Shown: piece after piece, positions 31,720-42,592 of the stretch
Layout of the letters: each line of letters starts with the position of its first letter
How positions within the stretch are numbered: the first letter of the stretch is position 1
Assembly: GCF_000699445.3 (NCBI RefSeq)
Contig: NC_067196.1
Coordinates: 85,426,364-85,490,363 of the forward strand
Reading direction: 5' to 3'
DNA: 64,000 bases
DNA from: Schistosoma haematobium
Taxonomy: Eukaryota; Platyhelminthes; Trematoda; Strigeidida; Schistosomatidae
Notes under the pieces: generated by a model
Told to the model about the DNA's origin: nothing
The model's database searches: none
The model's input: only the letters and a program-made list of their open reading frames with translations
Translations under genes and position numbers: made by a program

Positions 31720-32270
31720 AGAAATGGAGCAAAGCAAGAGCAGCATTTCTACAATTGAAAAACATATGGAACTCAAAACTACTGTCAACCAACAACAAAA
31801 ACAGAATTTTCGATAAAAGTGCCAAGACAGTTCCACTGTATGGAGTTGAAACTTGGAGAACTACGAAAGTCATCATCCAGAAGATACAAGTGTTTATTAA
31901 AAAATTGTCTGCGCAAAATACTTCGGATCCGTTGGCCAGACGATAACAGCAACTACCTACTATGGGAGAGAACAAACCAGATCTCAGCGGAGGAAGAAAT
32001 CAGGAAGAATTGCTGGAAGTGGATAGGACACATATTAATGAACGCGCCCAACTGTGTCACAAGGCAAGCCCCCACATGGAACCCTCAGGGCTAAAGGAGA
32101 AGAGGAAGACCAAAGAACCCAATTCGCCGAGAACTGGAGACAGACATGAAAAGAATGAACAACAATCAGATAGAAATAGAAAGGAAGTCCCAGGGCAGAA
32201 TGGGTTGCAGAATGCAAGTTGGCAGCCTATTCTCGATTGGGGGTAACAGGCGTAAGTATGTAAAGTCCAA
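31720..32270 (+). mobile_element. RTE-type LINE 3' fragment, frameshifted
   Basis: The family reading frame is spread over three frames (31755-31946, 31819-32094, 31962-32246): [47 protein letters not shown] and RNQEE-type blocks, with single-base shifts between them. Ends GGGGTAACAGGCGTAAGTA. Confidence 0.8.
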
Positions 32271-32714
32271 AATGAAATGCCTAGAAATTACACAGCTTTA
32301 ATAAACACATTTGTGAATATAAACATTGTAAATATCTAATATTTACTTGTAGTCAAATTAAACAGAATAATAAGATAGAAGTAAAAGATTTAGAAAAAGT
32401 AAGAACAGAATAAATATTTGTATTTCGGATTGAGTTTTTCATTATGTAAATATTTATTCTCTTTCTTTCTCTCCCTCTCTCTCTCTGTTCTTGTATACTG
32501 ACTCATCTTGATAGCTTCAATGAAAGAAAAAAACATTATCTAAAGCTTAATGAAAAATATTACTTTATTACCGAGCGATGAAACTTGAATCCGGCAACAT
32601 ATCATGTGATCTACTTATGCCATTCTTGAATAAAAGATGATAACAGTTTTTTACAAAATCTATTATCAATCCATTTCCTCAGAGAATGGGGATTGTATTA
32701 TTTTTCAAAGTTGA
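32271..32714. other. No gene recognised
   Basis: AT-rich noncoding DNA with a short (CT)n-rich run near 32458-32486. Confidence 0.5.
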
Positions 32715-32845
32715 ATTCATGATTCAATGTAAACTGGAACACTATTAAAAACAAGTAAACACTGGATGACCGTTTAATCCTGGTATAGAACTCCTCAACA
32801 GTGCACATCCACGACCTAGCACGCGGGAGCATGGATTGACTGAAG
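32715..32845 (-). mobile_element. HHR-B fragment, degraded
   Basis: Minus-strand ribozyme and flank only: ACACTGGATGACCGTTTAAT, CTCCTCAACAGTGCACATCC. The GAAA core and B box are lost. Confidence 0.6.
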
Positions 32846-33555
32846 TTGGGCAATAAAAATGTTAGTTCCCGTCTAAAGGTAACTTTTTGCGAAAGCTTGC
32901 CATACTGAAAGTCCTTCAAACGGTTGAAGCAGTAGCCATCCGTTTTAAGAAACTGGAGCTGTGCATACAAAAAAATATCTTCAACCGCTCCTCTTCCCTT
33001 GGCCAACCTTAAGGCTAATTAATCAATGGTAATCTTAGCTGTTGAATAACCTAATTTGATCTTTCGTAGTCAAATGTAATTGTCTCTGTTATCTTTATCC
33101 ACAAATCTTTATATTATTATTATTATTATTGGTTAAACATCATTACTAATCTCCCGTATACATGATTCATTCACTTCGCATTCACCCAATATAGTCTTCC
33201 ACTACACATTTGGTGGAATTGTAATTGCACTATTATTTCTCTCACCCTATCTGATCCATATTTATTCTGATCATGGATCTTGACATTTTCACTTAACATA
33301 TAAGCTGATTCAAGTCAACATTCCATATGAATCATATCAACAGGAACAATTTTATTCAAGTTTGTTCGACAATCCTGAATTCACCTAATTTAACTTTAAA
33401 CGATATACTTTACCCTAAACCTGACTACTATTTGGATTATTAGTGTGGAAAATATTTTAACTTTGCATAATATTAGATGATAAATATCATTATTTTACTT
33501 GTCACCAGGATAGAATATTTTAATATACAGATAATAGTATCATTATCAGTAGTAG

Positions 33556-33845
33556 CAGTAGTAGTATTGTGGTGTGTGCTATTTATATTGACATAAGTGG
33601 TATATGATGTTGATCGTGAACAAAATGTATGGCAGCAGAGAGACAAGAGGATCAAACTGTAAAGAATGGAAACAGAATGCAATTTGTATGAAAATGCAAG
33701 AACAATGAAGTCTAAGTCATTTTGAGATAGTTGGTGGACATTTTGCAAATTAAGCATTTACTTTATGATTGTTAGATTTTATTAACAAGTCCTGTAATTT
33801 TGTGTTGAATATATTCGATTGTCCCCACTGGTGTTCTTGTTCACT
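33556..33845 (+). mobile_element. MITE-C copy with likely target duplication
   Basis: Starts near TGTGGTGTGTGCTATT (about 33568) and ends TTCTTGTTCACTAC (about 33845). AGTATT occurs just outside both ends. The left end TGTGGTG and the reverse complement of the right end TGTAGTG are imperfect inverted repeats. It is the least-interrupted copy of the family. Confidence 0.65.
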
Positions 33846-33949
33846 ACAGTATTACTGTTTTCGTTATTATCAGTAGTACCATTAGCAATAGTAGTTGAAC
33901 TCAAGTTATCTCGTTCAGAAAATACAAACACATTGATTGTTTTCATCAG

Positions 33950-34030
33950 TCTGATGTTGAAAAACATAAAATTGAAAGTAAATCAATTAAGAAAAGTGAT
34001 TTGGATGATCTCGTTGTTAATTTTAATTGA
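33950..34030 (+). CDS. Candidate 3'-terminal exon (weak)
   Basis: After an acceptor-like TTGATTGTTTTCATCAG the frame reads SDVEKHKIESKSIKKSDLDD and ends LVVNFN at TGA. The charged composition (D, E, K) is unlike the AT-rich noncoding frames nearby. The frame is also open upstream to 33899, so the exon start is uncertain. No family recognised and no partner exon found. Confidence 0.22.
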   Translation, partial: SDVEKHKIESKSIKKSDLDDLVVNFN

Positions 34031-34214
34031 AATATGATCAATTCGTCTATCCTGTATCAATTTGTGTTATAATGGCTATATTGAAACAATCTTAACGGAA
34101 TCCTTTTTTATGACAAATATGATTGGTGAAATTTCAGTCAAAAACATCAACAACTGGATAATTTGAATCATGTTAAATTGAAATAATTATCATATCTTTT
34201 GTGTAAGTCAGTGG

Positions 34215-34378
34215 TTATCTAGATTCAATAGCTCAGTAGATAAAGAGATACCATTTGAAGCGAACGGTACTGGGTTCGATTCCCGAAATGAACATAAACT
34301 CTATGATGCAAGTATATTCAGCTGACATAGGACGAAATGTACGTTCTGAGTTCCAACGCTAGCCCCACATTTATTCCT
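34215..34378 (+). mobile_element. HHR-A copy with truncated ribozyme
   Basis: Has a tRNA-like head (TTCAATAGCTCAGTAGATAA, A-box-like) and B box TGGGTTCGATTCCC, then CAGCTGACATAGGACGAAAT. About ten bases are deleted from helix II, so the ribozyme is broken. Confidence 0.75.
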
Positions 34379-34561
34379 TATTGAGAATAAACATTTTAAA
34401 CTACCGAATTATTGAATATTAACTTAGAATAACACATAAATTAGGTTCTTATTTACTGAAATCAACAAACATAATTGTTTTTCATCATTGTCTATGAAAA
34501 TTATATTAATAGTTCATTCAAATGAACAACTAATAATGGATGGTCAATGACTTGAATAGAT

Positions 34562-34582
34562 AATAATAATAATAAAAATAAC

Positions 34583-34642
<60 letters not shown>
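34562..34642. repeat. (TAA)n microsatellite
   Basis: Near-perfect AAT/TAA triplet tract of about 80 bp with a few substitutions. Confidence 0.9.
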
Positions 34643-34643
<1 letters not shown>

Positions 34644-34830
34644 GTATTAATCATAATAATAACAATTATGATAACTAGTTAGTGTATATATATATACCAG
34701 TTTCCATTGAAGTCAATGAGGTATGAGACTATATTTGACACTTCCGGTATATTTCAGATGATAGATAATTATAAACATAACTAATTCATTGAATAATAGA
34801 TTAGTAATCGATTTTCGATTATTATATAAT

Positions 34831-35100
34831 ATCAGAAGAGGTTTGTGGAGATTTTAGAAATTTCACAGATTGAAATCATGAGTCAACTGAAGCTAGACCA
34901 CCAAGGAAAACCTGCAAGCACTGGACGGCCGTTTCGTCCTAGTATGGGACTCCTCAGCAGTGCGCATCCACGATCCCGCACCCCGCGAGACTCGAACCCA
35001 GGACCTATCAGTCTCGCGCCAAGCGCTTAACCAACTAGCTTCAATCGACTCATGAGTTCAATCTGTGAAATTTCTAAAATCTCCACAAACCCCTTCTGAT
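34831..35100 (-). mobile_element. HHR-B with ~60-bp terminal inverted repeats
   Basis: The left end (34831-34895: AGAAGAGGTTTGTGGAGATT, then ATTTCACAGATTGAAATCAT) and right end (35036-35098: TTCAATCTGTGAAATTTC, AAAATCTCCACAAACCCCTT) are inverted copies. Between them on the minus strand lie the ribozyme (34918-34963) and the B box GGGTTCGAGTCTC, ending inside the A-box region. This is the clearest case of terminal inverted repeats on this family. Confidence 0.85.
34918..34963 (-). ncRNA. Hammerhead ribozyme (HHR-B), fully intact
   Basis: Minus strand: GCACTG (helix I), CTGAGGAG, TCCCATACTAGGA (helix II, GTCC pairing GGAC), GAAAC, GGCC, cleavage triplet GTC, then CAGTGC closing a perfect 6-bp helix I. 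Helix III ACGGCCGT is self-complementary: two base pairs with a four-base loop in a monomer, eight pairs between two molecules. Confidence 0.85.
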
Positions 35101-35470
35101 AATAATCATTTGCTCACTAGTGACTGACTTCAAGAGATAATCCTGGAGTTCTAGAGAGGAGTCGTTACCAGTGGAGTTCGACCAGGTCTGTTGTGAGATA
35201 TCAGCTCACTGAAGACAATGGTGTACGGTGGCACAACTTCGTGGATTGATTGAAGTAATGCATTAACACCATTGGATGACGGCTCAGTGGTCTAGTGGTT
35301 AAGCGCTTGGCGCGAGTGACAGGTCGTGGGTTCGAGTCTCGCGGGGTGCGGGATCGTGGATGCGCACTGTTGAGGAATCCCATACTAGGACGAAACGGCC
35401 GCCCTGTGTTTGCAGGTTTTCCATGGTGGTCTAGGTTCAATCGACTTATGAATTCAACCATTAAATTACC
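35101..35470 (+). mobile_element. HHR-B, long copy adjoining the previous one
   Basis: Plus-strand copy starting at the upstream arm (GCTCACTAGTGACTGAC), with TCGACCAGGTCTGTTGTG, A-box region GGCTCAGTGGTCTAGTGG, B box GGGTTCGAGTCTC and 3' end TGGTGGTCTAGGTTCAATCG. The ribozyme has TTGAGGAA for CTGAGGAG, so it is inactive. Frames at 35201-35581 (minus) and 35295-35486 (plus) are shadows. Confidence 0.85.
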
Positions 35471-36470
35471 ATATTGTCTAGGCTGATGTAGAAATATGTA
35501 ATTGTTTGTTACGGGAACGATAAGTTTGTATTCATAGCTTGTCTTACTGTCGACCACTGTTAATCCCTCTTTTAAAATCATACTGTTTGATTTTTATCTG
35601 TGTTTAGGCGTGATTTAAATCGTTTTGTTTAAATTAGATTACAGTACGATGAGTGTTTGTTAAATATTATTACTGAACAGAAAAGTATTTTCAGAGTTAT
35701 TATTAGGGATATTAGTTTGTGAAATCTGATGAATATAAAATCATTTTCACATGTGGTCTTTGTCACTTAATACTGTTAAGCATTAAATTAATGTAAAACG
35801 ACTGTGCACTGTTAAATAGTTTTGTGGAGTTCTCAATCTGATTACAGTCTGTAATGAATACTAACTTCATACTGATTTTTTCCTACAGTAGTTAAATTTC
35901 AACAATACCGTGTACGTATATCAGTACATACTTTATAGATACAAGTCGAAAGGTATATGAAGTAAAATCTCCAACAACGTATCAATTTTATAATTCACAG
36001 ATTGATATTTTTTATAGAACCACTGAAAATCAGGAATCAGTGGAGAAACGTTTCATTCAAGTACGGGATCAAACCTAAGACCTTTATGTGCCGCACCTGG
36101 TTCTCGGGATTTAGACCACCAAATTGACACTTAGTAGTTCACACTTTTAACTATAATCAGTTCGCCATATCGCACATTCACCATTTAATCACACTGACAT
36201 GTAGCTGATTCACCTCTGGTGTTGTTGAATTCTACTCGTCATGGCATTTCATTTACTCTCCGAGGGTTACTTCCGAAAGCTAGTTACTAGACTGTACATA
36301 ATAACTATTACTAAAGGTGGTTTTTAGAAACTATTGAATTTCGTAGTTTATTTCACGGATTATTCTTGCATAACATTCTACATAGCATCAAAAAAAAAAA
36401 AAAAAAATTATTTACCTTGTTCATCGTTTTATATTTTTGCTTTTTTTCTCCCTTACCTGAATGGAAATAC

Positions 36471-36520
<50 letters not shown>

Positions 36521-37194
36521 GTAACAGGCAAGATATGATTTTTTATTCTTATCTAAAACCTAAGGGGAACGTCTTTACTTTTATTACTTAAACAACTTGT
36601 AATCCCCCCGCAAGCCAACACCACCACATCCCTAATCTCAAATTACTCCTGATCATTATTGTCGATAATTTTTTTTTCTGGAAATTTCGTTTTTTGTTTA
36701 TCGATTCATGATAGAAAATTGTTTTTTCTTTACCACTTTGAGAGGTTAATTGTATTTTAGTTTAATCAAGTGTAAGAGATGAAATTAAGTAGTGGATGAA
36801 AGAGTGATTAGTTAAGTCAAAATGAGTGAAGATAATGAAGAAGATAGTGAAGAATACGAAGTGAATCGGAATAAAATGAAAGTTTTCTTAACTATACAAT
36901 CAGTGTTTACTTAATAATATATGATTATCAGTAATATCATAAATATTGATTTTCAATTTTTAGAAAAATAAGCATAATGAATTAAGATAAAATGAAGAAA
37001 GAAACAGAGAGAGAGAGAGTAAAGAAAATAACAATAAAAGTAAACTTTTTGTTCATAAAAGTGAGATAAATTTCCCTTGTGCATGTGTAAAAAAGAGGTT
37101 TGGACAGATTTTAAAATACATTAAACTTTATAGTTCAGTGTTCACTTTTATGTTAATGGTAATGTTTGTTTATCATTCTTATAAAGTAAACTGA
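35471..37194. other. No gene recognised; microsatellite-bearing
   Basis: AT-rich noncoding DNA. A very degraded HHR-B-like stretch may lie at about 35995-36130 (GATTGATATTTTTT, GAACCACTGAAAATCAGG). An (AAT)n tract of about 48 bp lies at 36472-36518. The 85-codon frame at 36334-36591 reads through that tract as poly-Asn and is not credible as a gene. Confidence 0.5.
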
Positions 37195-37382
37195 TGGATA
37201 TAATCGTCCCGGGTCCGAACCTCGCAAGGCGGGATCGTGGATGCGCACTGCTGAAGAGTCCCACAATGGGGCGAAACGGCCGTCCAGTTCTTCCAGGTTT
37301 TCCATGATGGTCTAGCTTTAATTGACTCATGATCTCAATTATTGAAATTACAATAATATTCACAAAAAACCCCTTTTGATAA
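37195..37382 (+). mobile_element. HHR-B, 5'-truncated, intact ribozyme core
   Basis: Begins at the B box (GGGTCCGAACCTCGC) and runs through the ribozyme to the terminal segment (ACAAAAAACCCCTTTTGATA). The tRNA-like A box and upstream arm are missing. Confidence 0.85.
37245..37290 (+). ncRNA. Hammerhead ribozyme (HHR-B), core and helices intact
   Basis: GCACTG, CTGAAGAG, TCCCACAATGGGG, CGAAAC, GGCC, GTC, CAGTTC. All core residues are present, helix II is GTCC/GGGC (one wobble pair), and helix I has one mismatch. Confidence 0.8.
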
Positions 37383-37796
37383 CAAAAGATTACTTGAATG
37401 TTTCGAATAAAGTAACCGTACTATTTGTAGATATCTGTGTGAATAATAGTAAGCTTATAGCCTCTGAAAAATATTGATTTATGCAGATGATTTTGGAATA
37501 GAGATTTGTAGTGGCTCACGATATTAACTATCTAACCCGTAGCAACATAAGTATTGGCAACAATTAATCGAATTCCACGAGTACATCGAAAACTCTAATT
37601 GATGCCTGGTGGAGTTCTCATATTTAAATTATAGGTAAGTTTTAGTTTAGAATGTTATTTTAATGAAAATTAAAGATTCATACACTTAAAAATAATAGTT
37701 CAGTTTTATATCACATGTTAAACACAGATCATTCTGTGAATTCAGTAAATAGGTATCAATACCAAAGTTGGATAGTTGATAGTTTGAAATTAATTG

Positions 37797-37870
37797 AGCA
37801 TTGTGTCCTTTAAAGAAGTGACTTATATTAAGTCACGAAACATTAGAAATACAAAGATACAAAAAATATA
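37797..37870 (+). repeat. Penelope-type 3' hairpin signature, copy 1
   Basis: A perfect 8-bp stem GTGACTTA/TAAGTCAC with a three-base loop, followed by GAAACATTAGAAATACAA. The arrangement matches 39203-39262. The hammerhead 5' core is degraded to TTAAAGA, so this copy is not a functional motif. Confidence 0.45.
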
Positions 37871-37967
37871 TATTTATTATTAATCAGTAAGTAATTTGAT
37901 TATATTCCTATTAGGATACTCAGAAACTAAAACGATTGACATATGAAAACTTGGTCAATATACTTTT

Positions 37968-38345
37968 GTAAGCAATGATGGATAGTGGCTAGCAGTGGAA
38001 TCCAGGATGCGCGTTTCGTCCTACCTGGGACTCACCGGCTGTATGTACCTGCATCTCAGAGTCGATGTTCACTCCGGGACTCGAACCTAGTACCATTCGC
38101 TTCAGACGCCATCGCGTTATCCATTTAGCTACTGAGTCCTGATAGCCACTTGCTTGCGCATTGGGGTGAATTTAAATTCACTTGATATTGTTTGACTTGT
38201 ATCTTCCCATTGATGTTTAAGACTGAAATTGATCACACTGTTATTGGCATATGTGCATACTGATCAATTGCAGTCTTAAACCTCAATGGGGAGATACAAG
38301 CCAAATAATACCAAGTGAATTTGATCAACATAGTTTTAGTATAGT
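37968..38345 (-). mobile_element. HHR-A inverted tail-to-tail copy
   Basis: From 37968 a minus-strand HHR-A shows the 3' ribozyme arm, a ribozyme with CTGACGAG changed to CCGGTGAG (37985-38050), a B box and an A box (38075-38140). It is followed by a palindrome: 38176-38236 (ATTCACTTGATATTGTTTG) is the reverse complement of 38261-38320 (ATACCAAGTGAAT end), i.e. two HHR-A 3' ends facing each other with a spacer of about 25 bp. Confidence 0.75.
38075..38140 (-). promoter_or_regulatory. tRNA-like pol III boxes of HHR-A
   Basis: Minus strand: A-box region GACTCAGTAGCTAAATGG and B box CTAGGTTCGAGTCCCGG, the best-preserved HHR-A promoter in the window. Confidence 0.65.
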
Positions 38346-38639
38346 TAAAAGTTTAACCTTTAACTATTTACAGAAATAAAATAAACCATGTGAATAATTG
38401 ATTTTTTCTTCTCAATCATAAAATTATAGTCTCAAGAGAGATATTATCCGAGGTTTATTTCCATTCATTCACTTATTAAATATGATTAATGAAGATAGAA
38501 TAGATTGAAAACAAGAAATATCAATAATTCATGACACTCTATAGAATATCTAGACAAATTTAAATTCCAAGAAATAATAAACTTATTCACAAGAAATGAA
38601 ATGAACTATCATTGTCAGTATTAGGTTTGTGAAGATTTG

Positions 38640-38850
38640 TGAACTGAGTAGAAATAACAAATCATGCTAAGTTGTCAAAAACAATGAAAACCTGATAGTA
38701 TTGGATAATTATTTTATCCTAGTATCATTGCACATCTACAACCTCATAATCAACGATCAGACTTAGAACCTTCGGCCTTGCATGAAAGCTTAATGTTCAG
38801 ACCAATTAGCTGCAATCCAGTTATGTGTAAGTTTAACTTCAACCAATTCT
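38640..38850 (-). mobile_element. HHR-B remnant
   Basis: Degraded minus-strand copy (ATGAAAACCTGATAGTATTG, AGACTTAGAACCTTCGG). Ribozyme largely deleted. Confidence 0.4.
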
Positions 38851-39202
38851 CGATAGTTCCCGACGATCTACGATTATTTGTAGGTATTATCTTCACACTC
38901 AATATACTTGAATTAAATTTCTTTAAAAGATTCAATTAATTAATTTCCACTTCACTACGAATATTTAAAAAGGTACTTTCTGTGAACTCTATAATATATC
39001 AGTTCTTTAGTATTTATTTATATAGTTACGTTTTAGAATTATGGCTGTAATTTTCCCAAGTTCCTGTCCATCATAATCTGATTATTTAATACCATTGATT
39101 AAACAACTTTATGATAAAGTTACACTTTATTACCGTAATGGATTTAAAGTAATGACCATGGGTATTTTGATTGATTAATCCTGAGCAAATTTCGGTTACT
39201 TA

Positions 39203-39262
39203 TTTACTCTGAAGAAGCGGCTTACACTAAGTTACGAAACGTCAGAAATACAATTTTTTCTA
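39203..39262 (+). ncRNA. Penelope-type minimal hammerhead signature
   Basis: CTGAAGA (39209-39215), a helix II of about 8 bp (GCGGCTTA/TAAGTTAC with wobbles), then GAAAC and GTC (39236-39243). All three hammerhead core segments are present. Helix III is only ACGT, which cannot close within one molecule but is self-complementary between two. This fits dimeric minimal hammerheads reported from Penelope-like elements. No coding part of such an element adjoins it. Confidence 0.5.
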
Positions 39263-39822
39263 CTCAATACGATATAACGAAAATATATTTATTGTTAACT
39301 TTCTACTCAATGCTCATTTTTTTGAAACTGTCAAATCTAACCTTAGGAGGACTGACTTACTTTGTAACCCAAGACTTTGTAATTGTTACGTTGTTTCAAA
39401 ATTAAGATATTTCATAATAAGTACTGTTAAAATATATACTTGACATCCCTTTTTAGATAAATAATAAAATAATAAGTGAAGTGAAAACAAGAACACGGCG
39501 GCCTATTTGAATATCTGGGTTACCTGTTCCTGTTATCTAGATATTTCAACAAGTTATCTGTTTCCTTGTTTGTTTTAACATATCATTATGTCAGTTAATT
39601 GCGTAATCTATTCAGGTGTGTTTGTGAAAAGTTTACGACCTTTCATTGTACAATTTACAAAAACATAAAGTCGGAGACATCATGATGGCTGGCGAAATGG
39701 ATTGAAAAGAATGAATATTATTCAAATGTCAACTTCTGAAATACTAATATTTTAACTAGCGATCACTCAGTATTTATCGTCAATATCGATTAAGAAATAA
39801 GAAACGAAAACTCGCTTAAATA

Positions 39823-40196
39823 TTTTGTGCTGAGGATTCTATATTGTACCAAAAATATAATATTGAATAAAACCACTAATAGCTAATCCGTGTCGGGTAG
39901 TGACAGGTAACTACCTCAGTACAATGGACGATGGTCACGAAATTACGTGAATCGGTTGAGGCTAGAGATTAACACTATTGAATACCGGCTCAGTGGCCTA
40001 GAGTTAAAGCGTTCGCGCACTAAATTGAAGATCCTGGGTTCGAATCTCGTGAGGTGGAATCGTGGATGCACACTGCTGAAGAGTCACACAAAACAGCTAT
40101 CCAGTGCTCCCAGGTTTTAAATGGTGACCTAACATCAATCGGTTCATGATTTCAATCAAAAACTTAATAATCTCCACAACCCTATACTGATAATAA
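39823..40196 (+). mobile_element. (AAT)-tailed segment joined to HHR-B
   Basis: 39823-39885 repeats the 60-bp block of 27488-27545 (GCTGAGGATTCTATATTG, TATTGAATAAAACC). From about 39886 a plus-strand HHR-B follows (GTGTCGGGTAGTGACAGG, GGCTCAGTGGCC, GGGTTCGAATCTCG). Its ribozyme has lost helix II (CTGAAGAGTCACACAAAACAGC). Confidence 0.7.
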
Positions 40197-40784
40197 TATA
40201 GTAAGTGAAGCAATTATAATAATAAAATAATTCATTTTCATTATGCAAAGAAATACACATTGTGTATACAACTAAACAAACAAATAAATAAGGTCTTTAT
40301 GATCCTAGTACCGTGTTGTATTGGAAACAACCTGAAATTTAGGATACTTTGGACAATCATTATTTGATATTCATTTTTTTGCACAACCACTCATTTACTA
40401 TCTGCTTCCATTTGAATTATCACTTGATAGGACTAAAGAGTACAAAATGCGTACGTCTTTTTTCTCATTTCTATAGTGAAGTGTCTAGTTTAAGCTGAGA
40501 TGATACAAGTTATGTAAAATATGGGGAAAAAAGATCCTTTCTAAACAAATGAAAAAGAAAAGGAAATATTTTTAAGATTAGAGCTTCTACTTATATGACG
40601 TAATCAATAAAGGTAAGTAGAATTAACTTAAGTGGTCATTATGAGAGCTTTTAAAACTTTATATGATTTCAGTCACTAATGAAATACATTGTATCACATC
40701 ATACTGAACAAGTTAAAAGAAACCGGAAAGTTATATTATTTAGACAGTTAGAAACAAATACATAATCATAGGTTTAGTGGCCCG
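40197..40784. other. No gene recognised
   Basis: AT-rich noncoding DNA without recognisable features. Confidence 0.5.
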
Positions 40785-41268
40785 AGATCTGACTCCAGTG
40801 ATAATGTATGAATAACATCTGTCGACATATATATATCGTTAATCCTCGTATAAATACGCGTTAGTGAATAAAGGAATTAAATAAGTTAGATACGAGAATG
40901 GATGTTTGAATATGTGTATTTTGTACACTCGTTGGTCGGAACAGACAATCCTCAGGCGTGAGCCTGAGATAATCGCAGCAAATGAAGCGAAGAAAAGAGA
41001 GAATAAAATCAAAAGGATGCGTGGTGGAGTAGGCATGTGAACCAACTCCATTCAATCAAGCTTTAATCAATATTTATGGTTACGCAAAAATAAGCTACAG
41101 ACATATGGTGAATAGGATAAGAAATGTACACACATTCGCTCATATAAAAACAGTCATGGTTGGTAAGTGAATAATTAGCATTGTCGAAACGTGACTCAAG
41201 AATGATGAATAATTTAGCTCGTCCAGAGGTTAGATTACGTTATATGAATTAAACATAGTAACCGACAC
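40785..41268 (-). mobile_element. LTR-H-like element, longest copy
   Basis: Reverse complement begins TGTCGGTTACTATGTTTAAT and ends AGATCTCGGGCCACTAAA, about 484 bp. It carries AACGTAATCTAACCTCTGG, ATTCTTGAGTCACG and TTATCTCAGGCTCACGCC. It is relatively GC-rich internally and noncoding. Matches to 7385, 24240 and 25405 define the family. Confidence 0.5.
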
Positions 41269-41314
41269 TACAAAGGTTTGATCAGATCACTGGAAGGTAT
41301 TTAGATACTATCAA

Positions 41315-41640
41315 ATTATGAAATATCTTTCATTGAAATTATGAACCGATCTAAGTTAGACTTGTAAACATTAAATGGACGTTATATCCTAATATAGAAC
41401 TCCTGAATAGTATGAATCCATTGAGTGTTTATTAATGACTAGCTTTGAGGAACAATTTCTGAAATTTTAATGATAAGCCATAACCAGTGGAGTTCAACCA
41501 TGTCAGTTGTAACACAGTAACCTACTAAACACAATCAAAGATGATCACTCACTGTCTCTGGTTGACTGAACTTAGATACATGAACACTATTTAATGTCGA
41601 CTCAGTATCTAAGTAATGAAAAAATATTCATTCATTTACT
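41315..41640 (+). mobile_element. HHR-B remnant, inverted halves
   Basis: The minus-strand half (41318-41420: ATTATGAACCGATCTAAGTT, GAACTCCTGAATAGTATG) is followed by a plus-strand upstream arm (41470-41600: AGTGGAGTTCAACCATGTC, ACTGAACTTAGATACATG). Strongly degraded. Confidence 0.5.
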
Positions 41641-42254
41641 GATTCATCAAAATGAATAATGCAGACACTACATTAAATACAAACAGTTCGTCAAAGTGTA
41701 ATTCATTAAAATGAGAAAATCTTTCATCTTTTGTAATCACATTGAATAAAATGGCATAAAGAAGATGTGGGACAAAATAGGTTTATGAAAACTGTATGGC
41801 ATTTAAACTCATATAAATATTATTATTATTATTATTATGGTTTGTAGTATAGTGTATATAAAGTAAAATGGTATTAATATAAAAGAAGGAAGCTTACTTT
41901 GATATTTCATTTAGGTTTATTCTGTATTCATGTTAGCCAATCTCTCAATGTATCAGCAGGCATTCTAAAATGTAAGCAAATCAAAATAGTTGTGAATTAT
42001 GTAACTATATAATAAATCCATTGGTAATATAAACTTATATGAATAATATGAATATCACCTTCTTTCATTTGTGGAAATGATTTTAATATCATGCTGTTAC
42101 TGAAATATTTATATATATGGATAGCATAGTAATACTATTTTCCTTTTGTTAAATTGTTGATGATACTTTGTTGTGAGAAATGATTCCCACTGTTCAGCTA
42201 AATAAACATGCGAAAGAAAATACCGCTAATTTATAATAATAATAAAAATAACAA
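41641..42254. other. No gene recognised
   Basis: AT-rich DNA with a short (ATT)n run near 41818-41837. Nothing else recognised. Confidence 0.5.
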
Positions 42255-42545
42255 TGATTATAAGTTTTCTAAGCAAAGATGAATAGTGGTTAGCAGTGGA
42301 ATCTAGGACGTGAACAGCGAAATTGCGATGCAGGTACATTCAGCTGACGAGTCTGAAATAGGACGAAACGCGCGTCATCGATTCCACTGCTAGCCACTAT
42401 TCATCTTTGCTTATAATGCTTGTAAATTAAGGCAATGTCGAGTCAATCCACACAGTATGTACATATACCAATAAGAGACTGATCAATTACAGTCCTAAAT
42501 AACAATGGGAAGATACAAGTAAACAACATCAAGTGAACGATCATA
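42255..42545 (+). mobile_element. HHR-A with inverted 5' arm
   Basis: Begins with an inverted ribozyme 3' arm (TAAGCAAAGATGAATAGTGG, AGCAGTGGAATCTAGGACG), then plus-strand ribozyme (42330-42390) and the full 3' part (CCACTATTCATCTTTGC, AAGAGACTGATCAATTACAG) to CATCAAGTGAACG. The two arms would pair over about 40 bp. Confidence 0.8.
42330..42390 (+). ncRNA. Hammerhead ribozyme (HHR-A), core intact, helix I weak
   Basis: GCAG, ATTCAG, CTGACGAG, TCTGAAATAGGA, CGAAAC, GCGC, GTC, ATCGAT, CTGC. All core residues and a GUC triplet are present. The proximal helix I (ATTCAG with ATCGAT) is badly mismatched while the distal GCAG/CTGC pairing survives, so activity is likely reduced. Confidence 0.7.
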
Positions 42546-42592
42546 AGATCAAAATAAATAGCTGTAACATAGAATAGATGGCTAATTCTTAT

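Noticed and set aside
36334..36591. 85-codon frame with a poly-Asn run
   Set aside because: The Asn run is translation of an (AAT)n microsatellite; the flanking residues show no protein-like pattern or splice sites.
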